A stretch of 64,000 bases of DNA, from positions 20,837,088-20,901,087 of the forward strand of contig OW121846.1 of NCBI GenBank assembly GCA_933228895.1. Direction: 5' to 3'. This stretch comes from Platycnemis pennipes. Lineage: Eukaryota; Arthropoda; Insecta; Odonata; Platycnemididae. Shown in pieces: positions 1 to 10,860 of the stretch. The notes beneath the pieces are model-generated. The model was not told where the DNA came from. It made no database searches and saw only the letters and a program-made list of their open reading frames with translations. How positions within the stretch are numbered: position 1 is the first letter of the stretch; each line of letters starts with the position of its first letter. A program made the position numbers and the translations under genes.

Positions 1-1440
1 TAGGCAAAGGATATTATTTAGGAGAGTACGAAATATGTCAACATCAACAGCGAAATAACGCAGGAATGGAGTAGAGAGATGCATTAATTTAAATGTAGAG
101 TAGGAATACTCTTTCAAAACCTACCCTGATCCACACAAAAGTATCAATTAATTAATTTATAGGTTTTTTTGCGATGAATACTAGACATTCGTCAAAATAA
201 TGTTAAGCTATTATAAGTTCAGAGGAGACACGCTGTACTAGCGTGTATAGCGTATAATAAAAATGTATTCTTTGTAAATGGCACAATTGTATGTACCTTG
301 CATGACTGGTGTCCATCCATTTACAGACAAAGGGGACCAGTGCAATACTTTCGAGGCTTCTTCTTAGCGCTCACATTTTTTTACAAACACTGCTTTAGTA
401 TTGGATCAAAGGCATACTTTAACTTTATTGTAGCCGAGAGGGAGATGAACGTGATAAAGGTAGTCGATGCCCATGTTATTCGTTATATTCATTGGGGATC
501 GAAGCCTTTTGCATTTTGAGGTCCGTTTTTGCTTGACTCGTTCAGTGACTTTTGTTAATCGATGTTTGGAATCAGTCGAAAAAGAATAAGTACAAACATT
601 ATCCGACTGAATTTGAGACCACAGGGTAGAGACTTGGTTATGACTTTGCTGTTTTCTCTGATTACTTCAAATGGCACACAAATGAATAAGACATTGAAGC
701 ACCTTCACAGATGGCATCTTAATGCATAATTAATCTGATTGGAGTTTACCCCACCCGCTCAATATAAATTACTGAAATCCGGTTATCTAGGTCCATATCC
801 CTGGAAGCTACATTCATATTACATTTTTGTTCCGACGATTTCGTTGTAATCAATAATCTTTGAAACTTACATCCCTTACAAAAAAAGAAAATCTTCGGTG
901 TTATTGCAAGTAATACGGTTCCGATATTACTCAAAGTTTTGCTAAACTGAAAAAAAATAACAATTAAGTCCTACGTTCTTTAGCGTTCTATCTTTGCTCA
1001 TTTCCTTGCATGTGGAGAGAGGTGAACTTTTTGTTCATCAATTAGCGTTGACAATCCCTTTAATAAATGGCGCTCCTATCTAATCATGGAGTAGTCTCAT
1101 TACGAAGTTGGATTGCACCCACACAATGCTATTTTAATTTTAAAAATTCAGTTGACATTGAACCATGATGAGAACGTCTCTACGGCTGTATGCAATAAAA
1201 ATGAAGAATAAAATATCCCCAAAGCCGTAATGTTAAGGGGAAGAGGCATTCAAACGGGGAAAGTGGGAAGGAGGGAGTATATACTAACTAAGGGAGCTCT
1301 CAATCACTCGTACAAAATCAAGCATACAAAGAAATGTAAATGGAAGTAAATGACACACTCGCACACTCATTTCTATTGTTACAAACAATCTTCACACTCA
1401 AAATTAAGGGAAACAGGGTCAAAATAAAAGCGAACAGTGA
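1..1440. other. AT-rich region, no gene recognised
   Basis: No frame here shows a recognisable motif or domain. The longest open frames are 60-75 codons with no coding character and are probably chance. I see no repeat with clear boundaries. Confidence 0.5.
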
Positions 1441-1460
1441 CTCACAAAATCACTCACTCA

Positions 1461-1744
1461 GGTTTGTATACTGAATACATTCCCCTTCGTGAGTTCATTC
1501 ACACGTACAAGCAGGGTTTACGAGGATTTCTCCAACGCCAGTGGCCCGCCATACAGGCAAGATAAAAATAAAGGTTGTAAATTGAATAGAATGAAAAGGG
1601 CAACTAAAGTAAATAAAATACAATTGATAATAGTTTTCAAGTACTCATTCACGTGGGTTTGCATACATTATAAAGTCACCCTCGTGAATCACATTCACAC
1701 ACACAATGAGGGTTTACGAGGAATCACCTTCGCCAGTGACCCGT
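1461..1744. repeat. Tandem duplication, period about 196 bp
   Basis: A segment starting GGTTTGTATACTGAATACAT near 1461 returns in diverged form near 1656. The block GGGTTTACGAGG is at 1514 and again at 1710, each followed by a CGCCAGTG block (about 1535 and 1731). The spacing is about 196 bp and divergence is appreciable. The open frame 1489-1767 only reflects this duplication. Whether it is a two-unit satellite or part of a larger repeat cannot be told. Confidence 0.55.
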
Positions 1745-1759
1745 CACACACACTGCGGA

Positions 1760-3060
1760 AGGAGTAAGGATGGGGAAAGAATGCCCAACGTCAAATACAG
1801 GCACTGGGTGTTTCGCCCGCCAAGCAGGCCTCGTCAGAGGAGAATGTGTAATTGTAATTGTAGTAGATAATATGCTATGAGTAACTTTTTGAATTGCGAG
1901 GTTGAGTCTTCTGTCTAGAGACTTCCATCTCCACATGTAGATATGAATATCTGTGCGGAAGGACAATGGAGTGTGTCTTCATCGCACATCAAGTGATGCA
2001 CGGTTTCTCAGGATGGTGCTTTTTATCAGACCGCGGTTATGGGAAATATGTCAATATTTTCAGCCTCTGCCTTTTTCATGATTTGATGATAAACATTTCC
2101 TTGTGGTTATGTAAGTAGCATGTCAAATATGTGGGTTACGGATGGGAAAACTTGTTGTGATTATGTCGAGCAAGATAGAATCCACTGGGTCCCATGCGAG
2201 AGGAGGCTGTCGGCTCCGACAATATGACTCTCTTGTGATAACGGTGACCCCGATTCCCGGAAGGAAATCGCATCGCGGTCCAAATTCACTGGCAAGGTCG
2301 TTGTCTTGCGACACGATGATAATGCCGGCGCTTACACCATACATTCCCCTTTATCGGAATCATGCCATATAGCGCAGTCACTGCAAGTGTGTGCTTGCAA
2401 ATGCTAAATCTAGGCATAGCTGAGCATCTTTTTTTTCAAAGATATTAAAGGGTGAGAATTGTGTTCTTTGAATGCATTGAGAAGAGCAAACAGGTTCAAA
2501 TATGGGTGAAGCAAAATTAACCCCTCTCCGAGATACATGATGTGTGTTTGCCTTGTATCTAGAATTAGGAGAAATAGAATCTGCGAGTGCGTGAAAGGTT
2601 CTAATTTGAAATTCATTTTTTTGCGTCTCTTTTAGTTCGTGTCACAATCATTTCATTCGTCATTGCTGTATATGCATCGCCTTCCTCAATGCCCCTCCCC
2701 CCCTTGAAGTCTTTCTTGGTTGGTCTACACTCTCCACGCATGCGATACGGTTAGCGCTCATTTCTGTTTTTAAGTGCTACCACGGCTGAAGTTATTTCAT
2801 ACCGTCTAGCATAAGATCTTAATCCTAAGACAGACGAGCATCCATGCTCTGGGCTGCATTCGGAGCCGCGGTCTCTGCATTGCCAGGCTGTCACGTTGTC
2901 GAACACTGTACCGTGGCTGAGATATGGTTAAGGTGCTCATGTAAATTCTCGGATTCAAAATAATTTCTCAACTAGCTATATTTTTTCGTATTATCTCTCT
3001 TCTTATTTTCTCGTCATATCATGCACTTCCATGCATAAAAGTAAAATGATGAACTCCATC
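1760..3060. other. No gene recognised
   Basis: Short overlapping open frames on both strands around 2120-2370 come from a locally GC-richer patch and show no domain. Nothing else is supported. Confidence 0.45.
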
Positions 3061-3079
3061 ATGATCAGAACCGTCATCG

Positions 3080-4450
3080 TCAAGGCATCGCGATCAAACC
3101 TAGAGGAATGAGCGCAGATGCAAGGCTTCTTCTCCACTGGGGTCTATTTTCTGTTCCCTACCAATCACGTGACACGCCAATCTCCCGCAGTTTGCAATTT
3201 ATTCCATCCTTATACTGCTTCCTTAGTCTCCCTTATGGTCTTATTCCAGTGGGAACGAAATTCTGCCTTTTCACCGGCCTTCGCCGATTGTTCATTCGGT
3301 CGAAATGCTCTGCCTACTCAAGGCGTTTACTTTTCAGCAGTCCAGCGTTAGGTGGGTTATTGTTCAATTCATCCAGTTTGTAGTTAGGTATATCGGATCC
3401 TCCATTCTATAGTGGCCGTATCTTGTACCGGGACAAAGACCTTCGGTAACGCTTCCCTTTAGAATACGAGTTGGCCCTGAAAGTCATGTTTTATAACACA
3501 ATCTCCCATCCATACAGCCCCACCAGTTGAATCAGAGCTCTATCCAACTGGAGTTTTAGCCTCCACGACAGACTATGCGACTTAAGTAGTTGGCTAAGAG
3601 TGTGATACGATCTGTTTCTATTTTGAATCTATACTATTATCTCTGCCTGACCCAACATTCTTGTGAATAACACATTCTTGGTGAAGACATTCTTGTGATT
3701 ATTGCTCATGATATTACAATTCTCTAGTTCTGTTGGATGATCGGCTTCCTATATTCAGCGTCTGAAAAAGTCCTCTCGCACCGTCTTGCTTTCTGCTAAT
3801 TCGCAGCTACTCCGCCTTTGATCACTTACGGATCGGTGTTACTTGCTTCAGTCTCTATTGTCTCTCTTGTTTCCTTCAACTCGTCTTCAGATCTGAATAA
3901 TAGTTCTACACTGTCAGCGTAGGCCAGGTGAATGATTACTTTATTTCCTACTTGGACACCATCGTAGTTTTCACAGACTACTTCCCTTATGATCTTTTCC
4001 GGTGCAAGACTTAAGATTTGTGGGGATAATTTATCTACTTTCGATGATTATGTCAAAGCTCTTCGTAGTGTTGTTTCCGATTTTGTACCTAAGCCCTCGT
4101 TTTGCGGAGGCATAATCTGAGCAGGTTATAATTTCAGCTTGGAATTCTAAATCACCAGGACTTTTGTTCTTCCATAGGTTCATCATCTCTGTTTTTATTT
4201 CATTCAATGTGGGTTATGAATAGTCTGAATATGATGTAGTTGTAGAGTTACTCGAAAATAAAGCCACGTTCAACGCCGTTGAAGAGGCTACAGAAGTATT
4301 CTTACCATCTCCCAACAATGTTACCGTCTTTGGTCAGGGTACTTCCAACCCTGTCCTTAATAGCTTCTGTCAACTCTTATAACCTGTCCTGAAGGAATAA
4401 CCTTACTTTATAACTCCCTAGACTTATTCTCTCTGAATTATTCTACGACT
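3080..4450 (-). mobile_element. RTE-like non-LTR retrotransposon remnant (RT to C-terminus)
   Basis: Read on the minus strand, broken frames give LINE polymerase blocks in the right order. Near 4330 there is AIKDRVGSTLTKDGNIVGRW followed by EYFCSLFNG, the stretch before the RT (RW-EYF-LLN type). Near 4180 is MNLWKNKSPGD (the LKNNKAPG block). Near 3990 is LSPQILSLAPEKIIREV, and near 3930 LAYADS, where the second catalytic Asp of YADD is replaced. Near 3540 comes QLDRALIQLVGLYGWE (the KxLYKTLIRPVVLYG block), and near 3180 GRLRKQYKDG, REIGVSRDW and WRRSLASA (the GRPRxRW..D C-terminal block). Several frameshifts and stops and the lost catalytic residue make it dead. No endonuclease was seen upstream. 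The block order supports RTE or a related clade; the clade is inferred, the LINE identity is firm. Confidence 0.85.
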
Positions 4451-4523
4451 TATTTTGATGATATAATGGAATATGTTCTCTTGGAACTTCTGAGGATCAT
4501 TTTTGTCATTCTGCGTGTTTCTT

Positions 4524-4712
4524 CATCTACGTCTACGTCTACGCAATACTCTCTGAGCCACTGCGAGGGTTTTCGGCAGGGGGTGAAGATCACCAAACGT
4601 GCACTACTTACATTCAACTATGTGATGCAGTGCTACTTCTTCATGCAAACATGTAAGATATCGTCACTCGCAACTTTGTGGATAATATCTACATAGCAAT
4701 GAATTGATTAAT
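4524..4712 (-). mobile_element. 5'-truncated CR1/L2-like LINE, 3' end only
   Basis: On the plus strand the copy begins with ATCTACGTCTACGTCTACG, the reverse of the (TAGATG)n-like tail, then the shared AGGGTATCG-type block and GGCAGGGGGTGAAGATCACC. This is the 3' terminus found on the longer RT-bearing copies at 11.7, 26.3 and 62.5 kb, so this is a severely 5'-truncated insert of that family. It contains no coding sequence. Confidence 0.75.
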
Positions 4713-4975
4713 GGTTAAAAAAAAAGCACTCTCCAAAGTACATTAGTTGGTATTTCCGTACCATGCTTCCTTTATTAATGATTAAACAGTCTTAAGCACT
4801 TAATGCGCAGGGTCTGTTCCTTGTAGCCACTCCATCTTAGATTCTCTCCTCATTACCAAGGCCTCCACTTACTCGTCTCCAAACCGCTTCATCTTCTCAA
4901 TCAATCTATCCTCAGAGATCTGCCTTTATAGCCTCAAGAAATCCACTATGAAGAAATTTGTAGGGAAATCAGATT

Positions 4976-5040
4976 TGGTAGCACTTAAAGCATCTGGCCG
5001 GAAAACAGCCGGTTCAAGGTTCAAGTCCCGGTTAAGGGGA
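4976..5040 (+). repeat. tRNA-derived SINE head (candidate)
   Basis: The plus strand shows GGTTCAAGTCCCG, a good pol III B box, about 35 bases after a GCATCTGGCCGG segment typical of the anticodon-arm region of tRNA-derived SINEs, and a weak A box (GGTAGCACTTAAAGC). The acceptor ends do not pair, so this is not a working tRNA gene. Confidence 0.5.
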
Positions 5041-5284
5041 ATGATTTTTCCCATTTGGATATTCTGATATTTTTGCATTTCAGTGGGTGACTCGGTTTAG
5101 ATTGTGGCGGCTTGTTCTCAATCCTTGAAACAATCTGTCTCTTGAGGACTGAATCTGCTGTCTGTCTTTCTGCCTCCCTGATTTCTTTCCATTCCTGCTC
5201 TGTAATATTTCCTGTACTTGCTTCTGTAGGGTTACAAAGCTCACTTTTGCACTATGTAGATACCAGCCATGTAGCTCCATGTGA

Positions 5285-5414
5285 CCCTATACCGTAGCAT
5301 GTCATAATGTAGTGCCATTGTTGCATGTCATTATTGCATGTTAGGTGATATTCCCTCCTGTCACACACCCTCGCGGTGGCTGCAGGGTATCTTAGATGTC
5401 GGCGTCGTAGATGA
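5285..5414 (+). mobile_element. 5'-truncated CR1/L2-like LINE, 3' end only
   Basis: Plus orientation copy of the same LINE 3' terminus: GTTAGGTGATATTCCCTCCT, then CACACCCTCGCGGTGGCTGC, AGGGTATC and a degenerate TAGATGT..GTCGTAGATG tail. Opposite orientation to the copy 0.6 kb upstream. Confidence 0.7.
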
Positions 5415-5904
5415 CAGCAGTGATTAGGTTTGTGTTGAAAATCCTTTTTCAAGGTGGTCCTCATAAAATTTTACCTGATGTCATGCCAACTTTTCCATAT
5501 TATCCTTGTTAATCGTTTTTGGGTGCACCTATTTGTAATCGGCTTTTGACAATGGTAGATAAATGGCCGAATAATCTAAATTTCTTTCAATCTTTACACA
5601 TGCTAACTAATTTGTTGCATTGCTTTTAATTGCCATTTGAGCTGTCAGATTATCAGCCATACCATCATGTCCTCTAATAAATTTTCTTCCATTAGATATT
5701 TATGCCACTAATAAACATCCCATTTGATTCCGCAAAACTATAAACCCTATTCCATTGCCATTCTCTCCATAACTCGGTATTTAACCCAAGGTTGGTTTGA
5801 TAGGATTGGAAAATAAGGCTTAACCCGCACTGAACCAGTGGGATACGTAATTCAGTTCTTTTCCCTGGACCAGCTGTTATTTCTCTCTTGCTTCTGTCAA
5901 TCAG

Positions 5905-6019
5905 AAAATTGACCCGCGAGTATTTTGTGTGGGGGTGTCCAGAAAGGCTTCTGCGTGGATTTTGAACCCGGGGCCCCTCGGTCCGCAGCACTACACTACC
6001 CATTAGATAACATGACCCC
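5905..6019 (-). repeat. tRNA-derived SINE fragment
   Basis: On the minus strand an A-box-like segment (TCTAATGGGTAG) is followed by CCGGGTTCAAAATCC, a B box. The sequence after it (ACACCCCCACACAAAATACT) matches, with changes, the same part of the SINE at 7.62-7.95 kb (ACACACCCACCTAAAATACT), so both belong to one family. Confidence 0.65.
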
Positions 6020-6480
6020 TTGCTATTTCTTGGCTCAAGAAAACTTTATCCTCCAATTGCTGACTGGAATACCGTTTTCCCCAAATATTGGCATTCAGAT
6101 CACCTGTGAGAACCTTGCAATACCTTTTTATGAATTCATCCATGAATACTTCCAAATCTCGGGCAAGTTCTCTTTTTTCTAGGGTAGGCATTCTGCTTTG
6201 GTCACCTGACATTTTAAGGGTGTGATCTTACATTTCTTTGTATTGTCATTAGTGATATTCTAGAATTGACTGACAAGAACTTGGAGAATTGTGCTTACAC
6301 AAAAGGCTGTGCGTAGTGTATGTCCAGCATCTGTGTGAACTCGATCATGATACTCGGTTGTGAATTATATTTGAATTCTACTGCCAAAATTAGGGAAATT
6401 TTCATTTTTCTCCCTATCTCCCCTTTTTCTCTTTTTCATTAGAAAATTCATTTCCTAATCCTTTTTCATTCACCTTTCAT

Positions 6481-6525
6481 TTGAAGGTTCATCACCCTTT
6501 AGTACAATGGGTGATGAACCTTCAA
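6481..6525. repeat. Perfect 17-bp inverted repeat (hairpin)
   Basis: TTGAAGGTTCATCACCC is followed after 11 bases by its exact reverse complement. Nothing coding lies nearby. It may be a small structured RNA, a foldback remnant or a chance palindrome. Confidence 0.8.
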
Positions 6526-7153
6526 GTACCATGATTTTTTGTTTTCAAATATCATGGATTTCATTTTGTGCTTTTTCGTCCCTTTGAACCGCTGAAATCA
6601 GACCCAGGACTCAGTATATGTGAGTTGATATCACTTGGTGGGAAAGCTACTTGGGGTAGAATTCAAATGGAAAAATAGTGTTATTATTTCAGTTTTCTCC
6701 TTAATTACTCTTATATTTAAATTTAATGCCGCAACGTGATCACTATATGTTTTTATGTGCCCCAGAGTGGTAATATTCTCCTTATATGGCTTGATAGATA
6801 TAAAAATGGAGATTATAGAAAAATATGCTGCTGAGATTCAGGTCTAAAAGTGATATTATGATTGCTATGAAATTTCCACAACTTAGACAATTGGCAACTA
6901 CTGAGACTCCATTATAGAGGTAGTACAGTATTCCTATACCTCTATTATTGATCGGTCATCATCTAATTAAGTCTCCATTCTCATGTTGCCATTCATCAAA
7001 AGTTTATAAACTTTAGAGTGCATATCTTAAGCTATTCAAGGCTTCCAAGCAGACGGCGCACTAGTATTTGAGGTATATCTATTCAGTTAATGTATTATGA
7101 TTTACTTTTAATCATTTACATTATTTATTTAGTTGATTCATTTAAAAACAGTT

Positions 7154-7389
7154 AAAATTGGAGGGGTGGGCAGGGGCCTTCTGGAGCCCCCCTGGCACTT
7201 AGACCTCTTTAGATCCATTGTGCCGACCCACTTTTAACCTGCCCGCCACTTGCAGACAGGGTACAAGAGCAAGCACCAAGGTGGAGCTATTGAGGGGGGC
7301 AACCCATCCATCCTCCGTCCGTGCCCAACGTTGCTTAACTTCAGTGATCTGATCGGAACCGGTGTATCAACGTGGCTCGACCCTTGCCC
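7154..7389 (-). mobile_element. 5S rRNA-derived SINE (SINE3-like)
   Basis: On the minus strand the first ~95 bases (7385 down to about 7294) are clearly 5S rRNA-like: ATACACCGGTTCCGATCAGA followed by TCACTGAAGTTAAGCAACGT, TGGGCACGG and GGATGGATGGGT. These cover the internal promoter region. The rest, to a short AATTTT end, is unrelated and GC-rich. A direct repeat TTAAAAACAGTT flanks it at 7142-7153 and 7390-7401, as expected for LINE-mediated retroposition. The paralogous repeat at 62.17 kb has the empty site. It is a SINE rather than a 5S gene because the 5S part is incomplete and a body is attached. Confidence 0.85.
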
Positions 7390-7619
7390 TTAAAAACAGT
7401 TGGTATTCATTTTACTAACCGCACCGTGAATTTGGCCCATAGCTTCACGAACATCACGCCATGTTTCGCAGTAGCAGAGGATTCCACGAGCAGGATGACA
7501 TGGAGCATATAAAAGGACTATTAATACCATGTTTAACTGAGGACACTTTTCGATAGTTTTCGAGAACTTTGATAGTTTTTGTTAAGCTAATATTAATGCA
7601 TATTCGCTGGAGCTGGAAA

Positions 7620-7948
7620 TAAAATTGGGTCAACCGGAAGGTTGGTTGGTTATTGATAGATTAGTGTAGAGTTCTCCCCATACCAAGTCATCGGCGTGTG
7701 AAATTCACACCTTCAGGACAGGGGGGCCAATTCCTTTCCCTGAGATTTCCTACGAAGTTCTGGCACGCAGAAAATCGAATCGCAAGTATTTTAGGTGGGT
7801 GTGTCTCCTGCCCGGAATTTGAACCTGGGACCCTCCGGTCTGTAGCTCAGCGCTGTACCCACTAGGCCACCACGACCCCTCATAAAAGCTGTGTTCAATT
7901 CGAAGGTTGTTTTTTTTTGTTTCTCAGCTAGAGTTACCTTGTTCTCAG
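7620..7948 (-). mobile_element. tRNA-derived SINE insertion
   Basis: On the minus strand TGGTGGCCTAGTGGGTA (A box, around 7859-7878) and CCCAGGTTCAAATTCC (B box, around 7814-7828) have tRNA-like spacing. A ~190-base non-tRNA body follows. The insert sits exactly where the 62-kb paralogue is continuous. Possible short flanking repeats (AGCTGGAA / AGCTAGAA) are imperfect. About 60 bases upstream of the head (7886-7948) may be extra SINE or a second small insertion. Confidence 0.75.
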
Positions 7949-8761
7949 CTAGAACTGAGGGACTCTGAAATATAATGGTAGGATCAGGAGACGAACATTT
8001 CCTGTGCCTCGAAACGTAAACTATATACAATGTTACGTAAGCAACAAAGCAGCGAACCCCTTAACAAAACCCTTTATGTTATGTAAGAGATTAGTATAAA
8101 TATGTTGAAATAAGGAGCTGGTTCAAAAGGGTGACCATTTTAAAGTGTTTCGAGTTGTGACGGCCATAAATGGACGTGATTTTCGGTAGCAAAAATGGTT
8201 GTAAAAATTGAATGGCCGGTCAAGATACCAGTTGGACGTACTTGGTAAATAACAGCACTAAAAGACCTCATTCGTGGCGTAGGATTAAATGGACTCACTC
8301 GTGATGCTGCCTTATGTAATTGCTGTACAAGCATAGACCTTTCGTGTCATGTCGAATAGTTGGAAAAGGTAAGGTGGTTCGTTAACATTCAGTGATGATT
8401 GTCAGCACTCTTTCATGACATCGAGCTGAAAACATTTAAAACATGACGCTGGGAAAGCATGTTACACAATTGGGCCCGACTCATCGCAAGATTTTCCAGG
8501 GTAATTTGTCATTCCCTCCTGATGCTGAAGACAATTTTAAGAAGAAATTTTATAAACTGCGACTTATGTGTCATTAGAGTTCATCAAGGATGCACATGTT
8601 CATGCACAGCACAGGATTCAAGCAAGTGTAATTCTTTGAAACAAATTACGTAATATTTCATTGCTTATTTTTTCGTCTAAACTCGGTGGATGGTTAGTGA
8701 GCTACTCCCTGCCACACGCCGTTGTGTTTCATCGCAGAATTCAGATATGGGGTGAGGATAA

Positions 8762-9107
8762 AGCTACGTTTTCATGTGGCCGTTTTTGCGTTGACGCACA
8801 CTGCGCCACCAATCAGAAGCGAGCACGCCAACGCAGCCTGCGTTGCCGTCCGAGTTGGTCATCTTTCATCTTTCAACGCAGCCTGCGTTGACGCAGCTGC
8901 GTCAGAGCGAAAAACAACGAATTCTGCCTGTCATTTGTTCGTCACGTGATACTTTCGCTACGAATTATCACCTATACCACAGTTTACCCCCGTCATATAT
9001 TTTGGTGCGTTGCTGCTGGCGCTGCCAGTGACATGAAAACAGGGTATTTTCCTACCGCACAACGCAGCGGCAACGCAACGCAAAAACGGCCATATGAAAA
9101 CGTAGCT
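8762..9107. mobile_element. MITE with 32-bp TIRs and TAA target duplication (PIF/Harbinger-like)
   Basis: The left end AGCTACGTTTTCATGTGGCC and the right end are inverted repeats for 32 bases with one mismatch (GTGGCC versus ATGGCC). TAA flanks both sides (8759-8761 and 9108-9110). A 3-bp TWA duplication is the PIF/Harbinger signature. The 346-bp element has no transposase. Its interior holds two copies of the near-palindrome CAACGCAGCCTGCGTTG (about 8830 and 8876), plausible subterminal protein-binding repeats. Confidence 0.85.
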
Positions 9108-9189
9108 TAACATTCGTAAGGCAGTAGTAAGTTTCATCCCCAGTCGGGGAGTCACTACCACCGAGAATGTACACTGGTATCTATTGCAA

Positions 9190-9335
9190 CCTAGAATGTT
9201 ACCTTGACCGAATTATCTAGCATGTCCCATGTAGTAGCCTGTTTGCATATTAATAGTTCATGTTCGGCGATCTTCACCCCTGCAACACACCCTCACGGTT
9301 ACTTTCAGGGTATTGCGTAGTTATAGACGTTGAAG
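9190..9335 (+). mobile_element. 5'-truncated CR1/L2-like LINE, 3' end only
   Basis: GGCGATCTTCACCCCTGCAA, CACACCCTCACGG, CAGGGTATTGCGTAG and a degenerate tail match the LINE 3' terminus in plus orientation, more diverged than most copies here. Confidence 0.65.
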
Positions 9336-9435
9336 AATATCTCTCAAAGGTCGATAAGTTACCCATTGCAGTTGTTCTCAGTACCTATGAACGGCGTTGT
9401 GGGTGGATACGTAAACTGCAATATTAATCAAGCCT

Positions 9436-9502
9436 TCTCGACCGGGGATCGAACCACGAACTTTTAAAATGCTCTTTCAATGCGCTGCTGAGCCATTCGC
9501 CC
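9436..9502 (-). repeat. tRNA-like SINE head or tRNA pseudogene
   Basis: Minus strand: TGGCTCAGCAGCGCA (A-box-like) and GTGGTTCGATCCCCGG (good B box) about 35 bases apart. The expected acceptor stem GGGCGAA has no complement after the B box, so it is not a functional tRNA. A GC-rich stretch without stops on the minus strand lies immediately beyond (to 9691) and is of unknown nature. Confidence 0.5.
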
Positions 9503-10539
9503 GTTCTCCGTCGACGCCATTGTCAGCCTCCAGTAGGATCGGCCCCAGAGACACCGGGTTTCCCTCCCGAGAGGTCGGGAGCCGTTCACTGACCTTGGTC
9601 GGTTGCCTTCACTCCCGCGGCGGCGCTCCATGATTACGCTCGTGACCTCTGCCCTCTCGAGCTCCATCGTGTCAAGTTCGGACGGGTGCACCGCTTTGTT
9701 GAACTACCTCCCGACCGCGGATGGCTTGTCCTCTGCGGTGCAAGTCAGAACATCGAAAATTAAATAGACTTTCTTACATAGGTTTGCTAATCCCTTTGAC
9801 TCAAAATCTTAAATAAATTCTAAGATAATATTTGCACTGACGACGTTAAAAATATTTTGAGAACTCCAACTTACTATGGTAGACTGGACCATAATCATAA
9901 AATTAGAGAAATTGATTGTCGAACTGAGAGATTCAAAATGTCCTTCTTTCTTGGCACAATTAGGGTTGTGAATAGCTGTAAATATGTATATTTGTAGTAT
10001 AAATACAAGTGTATCAATGAATAGCATAGGTAGTTGCATATTAGGAATTTAAGATAACCCCACTAGTAGTATTATTTTGCAGGCCTTTTCTGCTATTTTT
10101 ATCATTTTTTAAATTGTTAATTTTAAACTTGAATTTAGTTACTAATCCTTTTATGCGTGATATGTAATGCATGTTTTGTATGAATTCACCCCCTGCCGCC
10201 TCTCGGTGATGAGAAAGAAATACTTGGTATATTCCACACTATTTTATTTACCGACAGTGGTTTCAACGTCAAAGCGTCATAATCATGGTAGGTAACCGAA
10301 GTAATGGGTCTTAGGTACCGAGTGGCTATATATACAAAAGCGAGACCGTGGAGTGGGGGGGGAATGGATTGGGTGGAGCGGAGGGAGGGGGGGGGGGGGC
10401 TCATGCACGGTTTTGGAATCGAATGGGGGTGGGTTAGTCCCTTGTGAACCTTGGAGGGTGAACGGAAAAAGTGTGTGGAGAAGGAATGGAATGGAAGGGG
10501 AGGATTAGTGGGGTGAAGGGCGGGAGTGCCTGAGAACAG

Positions 10540-10860
10540 GTGTGGGAGAGGATATAAAACAAACGGGGAAGATTTAAAATCAGTCAAATCATTTAAACCA
10601 GATACACTGTGAGATTTAGTATGTTTCACAATTTCATGATGTTCTAAAAAATTCAGTTTCAAACTTTTGCCACGAACATGTAAAATCTTAAAATTAAAGT
10701 CTGAACAATGCCCGGTGTTAGCAAATGTTTAGCAAACATTGACTTTTCATCGCATTTTCTTAGACATCTCTAATGTTCGTTTACTCGTATTGAAAACTTA
10801 CGTCCAGTTTGGCCAATATGCGCACCATTACATCATGAATAAATTCCACAAAGTTACGCC
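10540..10860 (-). mobile_element. Penelope-like element, GIY-YIG endonuclease fragment
   Basis: Minus-strand frames give HIGQTGRKFSIRVNEH (about 10780-10830), then FAKHLL/NTGHCSDFNFKILHVRG, then SLKLNFLEHHEIVKHTKSHS (10620-10670). This is the order of the C-terminal GIY-YIG nuclease of Penelope-like retroelements: the Tyr/Gly-Gln-Thr-Gly-Arg block, the conserved EH, and the leucine-glutamate EI-hallmark block. Frameshifts and a stop after EH make it inactive. No RT part was found upstream. The rest of the 158-codon open frame (10186-10540) is a proline-rich readthrough of a purine-rich tract and is probably not coding. Confidence 0.8.

Larger units (their letters stand above)
7041..8028 (+). 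repeat. Unnamed interspersed repeat, copy 1, split by two SINEs
   Basis: The segments 7041-7153, 7402-7619 and about 7949-8028 align in order with 62047-62459. Shared landmarks are GCTTCCAAGC, AGGTATAT.TATTCAGT, TTCATTTTAC and a GACGAA.TTTC block at the end. The two gaps in the alignment are the 5S-derived SINE and the tRNA-derived SINE listed separately. No terminal repeats or coding potential were seen, so the class is unknown. The orientation is arbitrary. Confidence 0.75.

Noticed and set aside
7294..7385. A functional 5S rRNA gene
   Set aside because: Only part of 5S is present, with substitutions, and it is fused to a non-5S body between target duplications.
4976..9502. Functional tRNA genes at 4.98, 5.96, 7.85 and 9.47 kb
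   Set aside because: A and B boxes are present but acceptor stems do not pair, and two of them share a SINE body.
9464..9691. Arginine-rich minus frame as a host exon
   Set aside because: It runs into a tRNA-like SINE head and has no recognisable domain; GC-rich repeat is a simpler explanation.
10186..10540. Proline-rich host protein on the minus strand
   Set aside because: It is readthrough of a purine-rich tract after the Penelope fragment, with low-complexity composition.
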